A stretch of 64,000 bases of DNA from Chlamydiales bacterium. GTDB lineage: Bacteria; Chlamydiota; Chlamydiia; Chlamydiales; JACKPQ01. Shown here one piece after another: positions 27,701 through 34,770 of this stretch. A program made the translations under genes and the position numbers. Position 1 is the first letter of the stretch. Every line of letters starts with the position of its first letter. The notes under the pieces were generated by a model. It ran no database searches. It was not told the origin of the DNA and worked only from the letters and a program-made list of their open reading frames with translations. The DNA lies in NCBI GenBank assembly GCA_024233455.1, contig JACKPP010000001.1, forward strand, positions 558,001 through 622,000. The letters run 5' to 3'.

Positions 27701-29205
27701 TTATTGCTCTTGTAGCCGTCATTGCTATGATGATTGGTTACTACCGTTTTGCAGGTGTCGTAGCCTCTTGCGCGGTCATCTTTAATTTGCTCATGATGTG
27801 GGCCACTCTTCAAAACATTCAAGCCGCTCTTACCTTGGCTGGGATAGCCGGGATTATTCTAACCCTTGGCATGGCCGTAGACGCCAACGTCCTCGTGTTT
27901 GAAAGAGTACGAGAAGAATTCGATACTAGTGGTGATATTAAAACAGCTTTGCAAACAGGCTACAAAAAAGCCTTCACCGCCATTTTTGACTCCAATATTA
28001 CCACGCTTATAGCAGCCTTGGTCTTGCTCAACTTCGATTCTGGACCGATCAAGGCATTTGCCATCATGCTCATTATTGGTATCGTGTCCTCAATGTTCTC
28101 GGCGCTATTTTTGACCCGCACCTACTTTAACCGATGGGCACAAAATCCCAAAAATACCGCTCTAAAAATGTCGACGTGGATCAAAACGCAAAAAATCAAT
28201 TTTTTGGGTTTTGCCAAATACGCCATTAGCGCATCTATCTTGCTTGCGCTGGTAGGGGGATTTTTCCTTTTCAAAGACCGTAATTCAATCCTTGGTATGG
28301 ACTTTACTGGGGGCTACTCTTTAAACCTTGAAGTCAAGGCCGGCTCTGCTCCAAATTACCGAGAAGTGGTCCAAAATGCACTTTTGAAAAGTGGTTTAAA
28401 CTCTCAAGATTTCAGCGTGCGTACCTTGTCTCCCTCTAACCACTTGCGCATCGATTTGAGTAGCGGTATGGAAAATGAGGGCAGGCCCTACCACGGAATG
28501 CCGTTTGTCACTGAAGCGCAAAAAAACCCAAGGCTTAATTGGATCGTAGACGCGCTCCAAAAAGAAGGTGTTGAATTAGCTCCGGAGGTAATAAATAGGT
28601 TAGACCAAAACTGGAATGCGATGAGTGGTCAAATCTCAGGTAACATGCGTAAAAGTGCGGCCATTGGCGGCCTCTTAGCTTTCCTTTGCATTTTGATCTA
28701 CATTACAATCCGCTTTGAATTTAAGTATGCCATAAGCGCTACCCTTAGCTTGGCTCACGATGTGGCACTTAGCATTGCCTGTATTGGAATTTTCCATGCA
28801 CTTGGCATGCCCATCCAAATTGATTTAACGACTGTAGCTGCGTTGATGACAATCGTCGGATACTCCCTCAACGATACCATCATTGTGTTTGACAGAATCC
28901 GTGAAGATATCCGTTTGCACCACAAAACAATGCGCTTTAAAGACATTGTCAATCACGCTTTGAATGTCACACTTAGTCGAACTCTGATGACCTCGGCCAC
29001 AACGCTTGTTGTACTTGTGGCTTTGGTATTATTTGGAGGCCAATCCATATTAGGCTTTGCCCTGATCATGACCATGGGCGTTATCATCGGGACAATTTCG
29101 TCAATTTTCATCGCCACAACCCTTATCATCCTCTTTCATCAGCGCGAACAAGGAAATTCTAAGCATGTGGCTTTGAACGCGCGTGAGGTGCATGGAAAAT
29201 CCTGA
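24763..29205 (+). CDS. secDF: Fused protein-export component SecDF
   Basis: This is a single polypeptide combining SecD and SecF, the proton-driven part of the Sec translocon. The first membrane helix is near residues 9-27. A very long periplasmic region of roughly 600 residues follows, much larger than in separate SecD proteins and apparently a chlamydial extension. The SecD head is marked by WGLDLSGGKTVRIEL, its membrane domain by LGMAVDANVLVFERVREE. The SecF half starts near LGMDFTGGYSLNLE and includes NDTIIVFDRIRED. The total of 1480 aa is long even for fusions. Its stop overlaps the recJ start by 14 bp. Confidence 0.95.
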   Translation: MKQAQRWQIFLIIGVVILTVVNIMPTVFYYTKPLHKPVNAKTAEKIAVNIAERVNSLEDESLKWIRSYAKLLHLKTDKVLFDKQTPDQIKVKFSSDKDAEIFRSRVENAGRLIPFLPAQLHLSPQNDTEDGKSVTLKRQIPIHFQPKDVNTVFKFSKKRSDDGGITANYKELIIDRLSQILLACAGTSENARYLEAVVNHPDSSHTDELTLHLAQVIQNYSEAFGPDSPIAHRLFSTFTQGQFTSASAAVNQLAKSFDQLQDKIKLQRIALEAEVEQTHLASAQLEALKKQENLLTSAKKILKTNSSHFAAGKTPLDEKAIRAKLSSLSDKQSILLDKNNPFIESIDVDWAKDKLHLHIYPDVIENQQLLYSEIARISRETKEDLKPCGPGFEIALSQMDNSESFLLLDLGQLALKRCQSIINALQTEWKPEHIDFQKEHFPVWDHAVFKQLSSEQRAFGLHVYAPAAEDEELMPGFNRSSIYVIAKGADQILKKHTSNPNSPEAQAFIQDFQALQKILMSQGFQGYPGTSHPFSNNFSKDYIFEAQDYYAPLLQASREDFRVLGTNRFAMLEFTDHEQRILTENRIDTERHENLLKWNDDYQTARYSRDTSKRYDIAEPTQSGLMSNVALSIKKYFRGDDRKILHWGLDLSGGKTVRIELRDQNNQIVTDEMQVDQGLNELYARVNKMGVSEVSIRREGHHILLDFPGSQNYSASDLVKASSMYFHVINEQFSPYSPTLGEATSLFLQGVWNEAQVTGKQDVDSINAIAYEHLYGGSAHHPMPKTQAAKTLYESGLSLSNPLTYAANSSFNDSVSKIALWRGESQSDWQGQPNPLMIVFSNYALEGSSLTDVRAGYDPAKGNYLSFSVGDAKSRDDLGAWTGNFCKEKVVGTPLAAHTNGRGYRMAVILNGSVVNAPALESGFSDSAMITGSFTQREINKLEADLKAGSLSFAPKILSEQNVSPELGQKDRAKGIIATVIALVAVIAMMIGYYRFAGVVASCAVIFNLLMMWATLQNIQAALTLAGIAGIILTLGMAVDANVLVFERVREEFDTSGDIKTALQTGYKKAFTAIFDSNITTLIAALVLLNFDSGPIKAFAIMLIIGIVSSMFSALFLTRTYFNRWAQNPKNTALKMSTWIKTQKINFLGFAKYAISASILLALVGGFFLFKDRNSILGMDFTGGYSLNLEVKAGSAPNYREVVQNALLKSGLNSQDFSVRTLSPSNHLRIDLSSGMENEGRPYHGMPFVTEAQKNPRLNWIVDALQKEGVELAPEVINRLDQNWNAMSGQISGNMRKSAAIGGLLAFLCILIYITIRFEFKYAISATLSLAHDVALSIACIGIFHALGMPIQIDLTTVAALMTIVGYSLNDTIIVFDRIREDIRLHHKTMRFKDIVNHALNVTLSRTLMTSATTLVVLVALVLFGGQSILGFALIMTMGVIIGTISSIFIATTLIILFHQREQGNSKHVALNAREVHGKS

Positions 29206-30928
29206 CTCTAGCCCCATTTGGGTTCCGCCTAGGGAAGACCCCAAAATGCTTCACTCTGTGATGAAGGAATTTGGAGTACATCATATTACGGCGCAAATTT
29301 TACTCTCGCGTGGCATTACAGCTCCAGAGCTACTGCATAATTTCCTCTACGCCAAATTGCCTCAGCTGAACGACCCTGAACTCTTCAGCGAAATGGGATC
29401 AGCGGTAAAAAGAATTCAACAAGCACTCGATAAGCATGAAAAAATCATGGTTTATGGCGATAACGATGTCGATGGAATGTCTGGAACAACGCTGCTCGTC
29501 GATTTTTTTAGTCGTCTTGGTGCCGATACACTCTACTACCTTCCAGACCGTTCTTCACAATTCCAAGGCATGCTATTAGATAGCTTAGATTATGCTAAAA
29601 AAAACAACTGCAAACTTATTATCACCGTTGATTGCGGTATCACTGCCACTGACGAAATCCGAGAGCTAACCCGTCAAGGGATCGATGTCATCATTACTGA
29701 CCATCATGAACCTACCAAGACCCTTCCTAAATGCGTGGCGATTCTCAATCCTAAAGTTGAGGGTAATGAGTATCCCAATAGAGAGATCACCGGCGTAGGA
29801 GTTGCCTTTAAACTTGCTCACGCCTTCTTAAACTCACTCATTAATCGGGGTGAAGTAAGCTCACAACGGATCAACCTTAAAAGCTATCTGGACTTAGTTG
29901 CACTTGGCACCATTGCCGACATGGGATCATTGCTTGGAGAAAACAGAATACTTGTACGCTACGGCTTAAGACAAATCGGGATGACCAAACGGGTGGGCCT
30001 TACAAAGCTCATTTCCATTGCTGAAGTGAGTAGTCGCGACATCACACCTATTGATATTGCCTCTAAAATAGCACCCAGACTAAACAGCTTAGGGCGTATT
30101 GCAGACCCTAAACAAGGTGTTGAGCTGCTTCTAATGCGTGACCCATTTCAAGCTGAAAAATTAGCCAAAAAACTCGATCTAAACAACTTGGAGAGGCAGA
30201 AAATTGAAAAAGGCGACTCAGAAGATATCGTTAAAACCCTAAAGAAAAATCCTGGCCTACTTGAGAAAAAAGCGATTATTTTGGCTTCCAAAAAATGGCA
30301 CCCAGGCATTATTCCCATCATTACCGCCCGCATTTCCAAGCAATACAATCGCCCCACAATCATCATCTCCATTGACAATGGCGTTGGGAAAGGCTCTATC
30401 CGTACCATACCAGAATTCCCTCTTCTTCAGCACTTGCGCGACCAAAAAGATTTGCTTATTAATTTTGGAGGTCACGACTTTGCAGCTGGACTCACTATTA
30501 AAGAAGAAAACATCCCCGCCTTCACCCAAAATTTTATTCAAGCAGCTGAAGACAACCTTAAAGAAAAAGACATTTCTCCCAAACTCTACATCGATGCCAA
30601 AGCCTCTTTTAAAGAAGTCACCTTCGACTTAATGGACTCTTTCACCCTCTTGGAGCCTTTTGGAACCGACAATCCGCCACCAATCCTCTACGCTAAGGCC
30701 AAGCAAGCCTGGCCGCCTAAAATTGTGGGCAAAACCCACTTAAAGCTCTACCTGGAGCAAGATGGGAGAGCTCTAGAAGGAATTGGCTTTAATATGGCGA
30801 GCATGCGCAAAGATCTTTGTAAGAAAAATATTACACTAGAAATTGCGTACACCCCCCACGTTAATAACTTTCTCAACAAGTCGAGCATTCAACTTATTAT
30901 CAAAGATTTCAAAATCTGCCCATACTAA
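29192..30928 (+). CDS. recJ: Single-stranded-DNA exonuclease RecJ
   Basis: RecJ is a 5'-3' ssDNA exonuclease of the DHH family, used in recombination and mismatch repair. Its phosphoesterase motifs are VYGDNDVDGMSG (most relatives have DYD instead of DND), ITVDCGIT, and the DHH box in IITDHHEP. ARLNSLGRI-type sequence is seen as KIAPRLNSLGRIADP, and the DHHA1 domain contains NFGGHDFAAG. ATG 29192 with GTGAGGTG upstream is a better start than GTG 29183. It is 578 aa, normal length. It overlaps secDF, and converges on an unknown gene. Confidence 0.94.
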   Translation: MENPDSSPIWVPPREDPKMLHSVMKEFGVHHITAQILLSRGITAPELLHNFLYAKLPQLNDPELFSEMGSAVKRIQQALDKHEKIMVYGDNDVDGMSGTTLLVDFFSRLGADTLYYLPDRSSQFQGMLLDSLDYAKKNNCKLIITVDCGITATDEIRELTRQGIDVIITDHHEPTKTLPKCVAILNPKVEGNEYPNREITGVGVAFKLAHAFLNSLINRGEVSSQRINLKSYLDLVALGTIADMGSLLGENRILVRYGLRQIGMTKRVGLTKLISIAEVSSRDITPIDIASKIAPRLNSLGRIADPKQGVELLLMRDPFQAEKLAKKLDLNNLERQKIEKGDSEDIVKTLKKNPGLLEKKAIILASKKWHPGIIPIITARISKQYNRPTIIISIDNGVGKGSIRTIPEFPLLQHLRDQKDLLINFGGHDFAAGLTIKEENIPAFTQNFIQAAEDNLKEKDISPKLYIDAKASFKEVTFDLMDSFTLLEPFGTDNPPPILYAKAKQAWPPKIVGKTHLKLYLEQDGRALEGIGFNMASMRKDLCKKNITLEIAYTPHVNNFLNKSSIQLIIKDFKICPY

Positions 30929-30951
30929 AGTAATGAGGTGATGAAATCTCG

Positions 30952-31476
30952 TTAATGCCTTCCATTTTGAATGTTTTTAAGAGAATTTGCAATCTCCCGA
31001 TGAGCCATTTCGGTTTTCAAAGGCTGCAACGCTTTGGTCATCTCTTCTAAAAAATTCGGAAGCTTTGGATATAGCTCGAGGCGAATTTTAACCTTTGCTT
31101 CAATCAAAGGTCTACTCGTGACGATCCTCGTTTCTTTTTTGGCTTGAAACGCACCATCTTGGCATAAAACAACCTGTTCTTCTGCTTCATACAGCAATCT
31201 ATACTGTCCGTCCTTTGACTTTCCCCAGCATAAATAATCGAGGCACCGAATTTGTTTAGAGGAATGATTAAAGTGATCCTCTTCGATCCCTTTTAAATGC
31301 TCTGAGCAACAATACCGAAAAGGGAAATGTATGCTACATGCACGTAAGAAGCGCTCAACTTCCTTAATATCGGCCGACACTTGGTCTAATTGGACCTTGT
31401 GCTGGGTGAGTATCGGCTCAATTTGCTTGAAAATTTTTTGTAAATCAGGCGAATTAAACTGTGATTTGGAGTCCAT
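30952..31476 (-). CDS. Hypothetical protein, cysteine-containing
   Basis: I do not recognise this 174-aa protein. A helical start (LQKIFKQIEPILTQHKVQLD) is followed by a Cys-rich section (ACSIHFPFRYCCSEH, CLDYLCWGK), then a strand-rich part ending in a helical, charged C-terminus. The clustered cysteines could bind a metal but no standard zinc motif is present. No signal peptide or membrane segment is visible. GAGGAA six bases before the ATG supports the start. It lies between recJ and euo, positions that are adjacent in C. trachomatis, so it looks like a lineage-specific insertion. Confidence 0.75.
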   Translation of the reverse strand: MDSKSQFNSPDLQKIFKQIEPILTQHKVQLDQVSADIKEVERFLRACSIHFPFRYCCSEHLKGIEEDHFNHSSKQIRCLDYLCWGKSKDGQYRLLYEAEEQVVLCQDGAFQAKKETRIVTSRPLIEAKVKIRLELYPKLPNFLEEMTKALQPLKTEMAHREIANSLKNIQNGRH

Positions 31477-31662
31477 CCTGGTTTCCTCTTGGGTTACTTT
31501 TTTAAGTAAACAACAAAAGGACTGAAAAGCCCTTTGAAGGAAGGACTCAACCTTCGCAAACGCTTAAATCAATTGCAGACCCTTGTCAAAGGGTACGCGA
31601 CTCTGATTTTCAACCTTTGTCCCACATCAAGGGAAAAACGGGTTCTAAATTAGTGCGTTGGT

Positions 31663-31688
31663 GTTGGCGAACTTGCCAACGGTTTTTT
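31663..31688 (+). terminator. Hairpin with T-run, plus strand
   Basis: GTTGGC (31663-31668) pairs with GCCAAC (31675-31680) over a 6-base loop, followed by GG and six T residues. It has the shape of an intrinsic terminator for a plus-strand transcript, although the only upstream plus-strand gene is recJ, more than 700 bp away. It may end a small RNA or read-through from recJ. Confidence 0.45.
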
Positions 31689-31865
31689 GGCCCCAGATCA
31701 AGGGATGAGCTAACAATAGCTTAACTTCCCTGACATTCTCACTCAGATACAGGAAGTTCTCAAAAGCGCGGTTAGGTGCATTTGAGTAATACCTAGCAGA
31801 TATAGACACTGCTGCCTTACGCTAAAATTATAACATTATTTAAATTATCAAACAAGAAATTTAAT

Positions 31866-31900
31866 AAAAAAGTGAAGGTTTTCCTTACAAAAACCTTCAC
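31866..31900 (-). terminator. Intrinsic terminator of euo
   Basis: GTGAAGGTTTT (31872-31882) and AAAACCTTCAC (31890-31900) form a perfect 11-bp stem with a 7-base loop. Read on the minus strand it is followed by six T residues. It lies 26 bp after the euo stop codon. Confidence 0.8.
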
Positions 31901-31925
31901 AAAAGACGGACTCTACAGAAAAAAT

Positions 31926-32447
31926 CTAACCGACGTTTGCTTCTAGAGAAGACTGCTTGTTAAGATAGTTTTCCTGATAGCCTTTGATTTCATTTACGTG
32001 GATGACCCAGGCAGCTCCCTTTCTTGAAGCTTTCAAAAGACCGATGCGTGTGGCGTAGTAAATCTTTTGAACAGGGACACCCAAAATGTCAGCGGCTTGA
32101 CGTACAGAGTAATACCCTTTGTCATTATCAAAGAGTAATTCTCCGTCAAACATTGACTTAGTGCGTGAATATTTTTGGCGACGATAATCTTCTAGATCAT
32201 CAATATGGATTTTCCAACGCGTAGCATCTTTAGTTGCTTTAAGCTTTTTCTGCTTAATAGCCACATAGATAGCCTGTCTGGTTACACCATTAATACGTGC
32301 AGCCTCTGTAATAGAGACGATCTTCTTATCTTCTCTACTTCCCTCTTGTCCGTCTAGTTTTAGGCGGGACTTGAGATAATTTTCAAGTTGACGCATGATC
32401 TCTTCTTTTTTGATCTCGTCTTCTTGTTGGTTATTTTGATCAACCAT
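31926..32447 (-). CDS. euo: Euo, chlamydial developmental DNA-binding repressor
   Basis: Euo is a transcription regulator known in Chlamydia to be made early in infection and to repress late-stage genes. This protein has two excisionase/MerR-like helix-turn-helix units in tandem: SITEAARINGVTRQAIYVAI (about 45-64) with the wing TRWKIHIDDL, and SVRQAADILGVPVQKIYYAT (about 113-132) with AAWVIHVNEI. The start region (IMRQLENYLKSRLKLDGQEG) is the conserved Euo N-terminus as I remember it. Its position next to gltX and close to recJ matches C. trachomatis. AAGGAA precedes the ATG, a promoter lies about 100 bp upstream and a strong terminator follows. Confidence 0.9.
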   Translation of the reverse strand: MVDQNNQQEDEIKKEEIMRQLENYLKSRLKLDGQEGSREDKKIVSITEAARINGVTRQAIYVAIKQKKLKATKDATRWKIHIDDLEDYRRQKYSRTKSMFDGELLFDNDKGYYSVRQAADILGVPVQKIYYATRIGLLKASRKGAAWVIHVNEIKGYQENYLNKQSSLEANVG

Positions 32448-32540
32448 GGCTAAATTTCCTTTTACTTTAAACGATTTATACAGCTCTTACACATCGCGAT
32501 ATTAGCTTATTATTCTGCTTTTGTGTGTTTGGTAAGCCAA

Positions 32541-32568
32541 TTATTACATAATAATGTATTGAATGCAA
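32541..32568 (-). promoter_or_regulatory. Predicted euo promoter
   Basis: On the minus strand TTGCAT (32563-32568) and TAATAA (32541-32546) are spaced by 16 bases. The euo mRNA would carry a 5' leader of nearly 90 bases. Confidence 0.45.
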
Positions 32569-32614
32569 GCTTTTGTGAATATTTTTCAAAAAAATATAAA
32601 TTCTTGCTTTTCAA

Positions 32615-32647
32615 TTGTTAAGAATTTTCTTTATTTAATCTTAACAA
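32615..32647. promoter_or_regulatory. Palindromic operator candidate between euo and tsp
   Basis: TTGTTAAGA (32615-32623) and TCTTAACAA (32639-32647) are exact 9-bp inverted repeats, 15 bases apart, in the 296-bp AT-rich gap between the divergent euo and tsp genes. The site lies about 50 bp upstream of the predicted euo -35 and about 100 bp before the tsp ATG. Euo itself has two DNA-binding units and is a candidate ligand. Confidence 0.45.
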
Positions 32648-32743
32648 TAAACTAATTAACTGTAATTAAAGGTATTACGCAAATAGCATGTAAAAACTTT
32701 TTGGTGGCGACAAATCGGCTACACCTGCTATAGCTATGGACTT

Positions 32744-34705
32744 ATGAAGCCATTCCTATTTTCCATCCTCCTAGCAATATCTACTTTAACTGCTAAGCCC
32801 CCAGAAATGAGCCCTCATGACGCTAAACTCAAGATAGAACAAATATTCAAATCTCACGTTTCACATAAGCGCTTTACACCGGAGGTCATGCAGAGAACTC
32901 TACAAAACTTTCTAAGCGTGCTCGACCCCAGCAAAACCTATCTTACTCAAAGTGAGGTAGAAAGATGGGATCCCGCATCGCCTGACCTTCTCCTTCAACT
33001 TATACAAGATTTTGAAAATCAAGATTTTAGTGAATTTGAAAACATTCATGAAAAAATGGCTCAGTCGATAAAGCGTCGAAACGAGCTGGAGCTAGAAACA
33101 GAGACTGCAGCATTACCAGCTGATGTCTCAGCTGATGAATTTAAAGAACTCACCTGGGCCACTCATCGTCAAGAACTTAAGCAAAGACTATTAAAAATCA
33201 AGGCCTTACAACTTGATGCCGCTAAAAATCTCGAAGAAGACACCCATGAACAATTCTTTGCTCGGCTTCAAAAAAGGCGCCTCCACCGAGAACAAGAAAT
33301 CCTGGCCCAGAACGCTAAGGAAAGAAGCCAGCAAACCCTAGTTTACTTTCTAAAAGCTGCCAGCTCAGCGCTAGATAGCCATACCGCCTATTTCACCCCG
33401 TCTGAAGCCTCTCAATTCATGATTGAGATCGACCAGCGTCTTTTTGGCATTGGTGCACAGCTGCGCGATGACCTCAATGGCCTGACTGTCGTGCGTCTTC
33501 TCGATGGAGGCCCTGCCAAACTCTCTAAAAGTCTCAAAATTGGAGACAGAATCATTGCTGTAAACAATGAGCCTATCGTTGGCTGGGAAATCAGCGACGC
33601 AGTAGAGCTCATTCGCGGCAAAGAAGGAACCCCAGTTACCCTTACGCTCCTACGTGAACACACGGAAACCAAAGAAAAACTCGACGTCCAAATCGTAAGG
33701 CGTGAAATCGTGCTCAAAGAAACCCGTTATGACGTTGCTATTGAACCCTTTGGTGACGGGGTCATCGCCCACATCAACCTTTACTCCTTTTATCAGGACC
33801 CCAAAAGCTCCTCAACCTATGATCTGAAAAAAATTATCACCGAGCTTAAGGCAGAGCATGGGCCTCACCTGCAGGGCATCCTACTAGATCTCAGAAATAA
33901 TCCCGGTGGTCATTTGCCGCAAGCGATTGGAGTCACTGGCCTTTTCATCAATAAAGGTGTTGTAGTCTCCATCAAAGACAACGAAGGCACAGTCCAAACC
34001 CTGCGCAACCTTGATTCCAATAAAGTCTGGGATGGCCCCCTTCTTGTCCTAACTAATCGCGCCAGCGCTTCTGCTGCCGAAATAGTTGCGCAAACCCTGC
34101 AGGACTACGGCAGAGCCCTTATCATTGGCGATGACCGCACCTTTGGCAAAGGCACCTACCAGACCTTTACACTCGATCCTAGCCATCATAAAGTCAATCC
34201 CAAGGGCGAATTTAAAGTCACTCGTGGGATGTACTTTACCGTCTCTGGCAAAAGTCCCCAGCTAACAGGAGCTCTTGCCGACATTGAAATTCCTGGTGCA
34301 TTCACCGCCTTAGATATAGGTGAAAGTTTTGCCAAATTCCCTCTTGAAGGAGACCACATCGCGGCCAAATTCAACGACGACCTCTCCGATATCTCTCCTT
34401 TCCAACGTCGCAAAATCAAAATGTTCTACGAAAAAGACCTCCAAACGCGGCTTACCACCTACGAACCCTACCTCGATATTCTAAAAAAGAACTCCTCCAT
34501 CCGCATACAAAACAACACCAACTACCAAAACTTCCTCAAAGCAATTGAAAAAGACAAGGCATCACCTGACGATATCGAGCTTTTTGGCCAAAACGACCTT
34601 CAGCTGGAAGAGAGCTACAATGTCATGAAAGACCTTATCATGCTTATGCGCCTTAAAGTCCACCACACAGCCTCTGTCACACACCCGGCACAAGCCGGCG
34701 CTTAA
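32744..34705 (+). CDS. tsp: Tail-specific protease Tsp/Prc (S41)
   Basis: This 653-aa C-terminal processing protease has a signal peptide (about residues 1-18). A helical N-terminal domain is followed by a PDZ domain (about 230-320, with LKIGDRIIAVNNEPIVGW) and the S41 catalytic core. The dyad is Ser443 in NRASASAAEIVAQ and Lys469 in DDRTFGKGTY, spaced one residue wider than in E. coli Prc. A C-terminal helical domain completes it. In Chlamydia the CT441 Tsp cleaves host as well as bacterial proteins. Here it lies between euo and gltX, where C. trachomatis has only a short gap; there it sits beyond the omcA-omcB genes. Confidence 0.92.
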   Translation: MKPFLFSILLAISTLTAKPPEMSPHDAKLKIEQIFKSHVSHKRFTPEVMQRTLQNFLSVLDPSKTYLTQSEVERWDPASPDLLLQLIQDFENQDFSEFENIHEKMAQSIKRRNELELETETAALPADVSADEFKELTWATHRQELKQRLLKIKALQLDAAKNLEEDTHEQFFARLQKRRLHREQEILAQNAKERSQQTLVYFLKAASSALDSHTAYFTPSEASQFMIEIDQRLFGIGAQLRDDLNGLTVVRLLDGGPAKLSKSLKIGDRIIAVNNEPIVGWEISDAVELIRGKEGTPVTLTLLREHTETKEKLDVQIVRREIVLKETRYDVAIEPFGDGVIAHINLYSFYQDPKSSSTYDLKKIITELKAEHGPHLQGILLDLRNNPGGHLPQAIGVTGLFINKGVVVSIKDNEGTVQTLRNLDSNKVWDGPLLVLTNRASASAAEIVAQTLQDYGRALIIGDDRTFGKGTYQTFTLDPSHHKVNPKGEFKVTRGMYFTVSGKSPQLTGALADIEIPGAFTALDIGESFAKFPLEGDHIAAKFNDDLSDISPFQRRKIKMFYEKDLQTRLTTYEPYLDILKKNSSIRIQNNTNYQNFLKAIEKDKASPDDIELFGQNDLQLEESYNVMKDLIMLMRLKVHHTASVTHPAQAGA

Positions 34706-34731
34706 AATAATTTATTGGCAATAAGATCGAA

Positions 34732-34761
34732 TTGAATCATATTCACTTGTTACGTTAGAAT
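34732..34761 (+). promoter_or_regulatory. Predicted gltX promoter
   Basis: TTGAAT (34732-34737) and TAGAAT (34756-34761) are spaced by 18 bases. The gltX ATG begins nine bases after the -10, so the mRNA would have a leader of two or three bases and no Shine-Dalgarno. Confidence 0.45.
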
Positions 34762-34770
34762 GGATATTCT

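Larger units (their letters stand above)
31477..31925. other. 449-bp non-coding gap with repeats and hairpins
   Basis: No convincing gene is present. Three related segments occur: GACCCTTGTCAAAGGGT (31578-31594), GTCCCACATCAAGGGA (31619-31634) and GCCCCAGATCAAGGGA (31690-31705); the last two are direct repeats 71 bp apart. A T-tailed hairpin lies at 31663-31688 and the euo terminator near 31866-31900. No tRNA, tmRNA, RNase P RNA or SRP RNA signature was recognised. Confidence 0.6.

Noticed and set aside
31477..31925. A tmRNA, RNase P RNA or other standard RNA gene
   Set aside because: None of the conserved core sequences I know for these RNAs is present.
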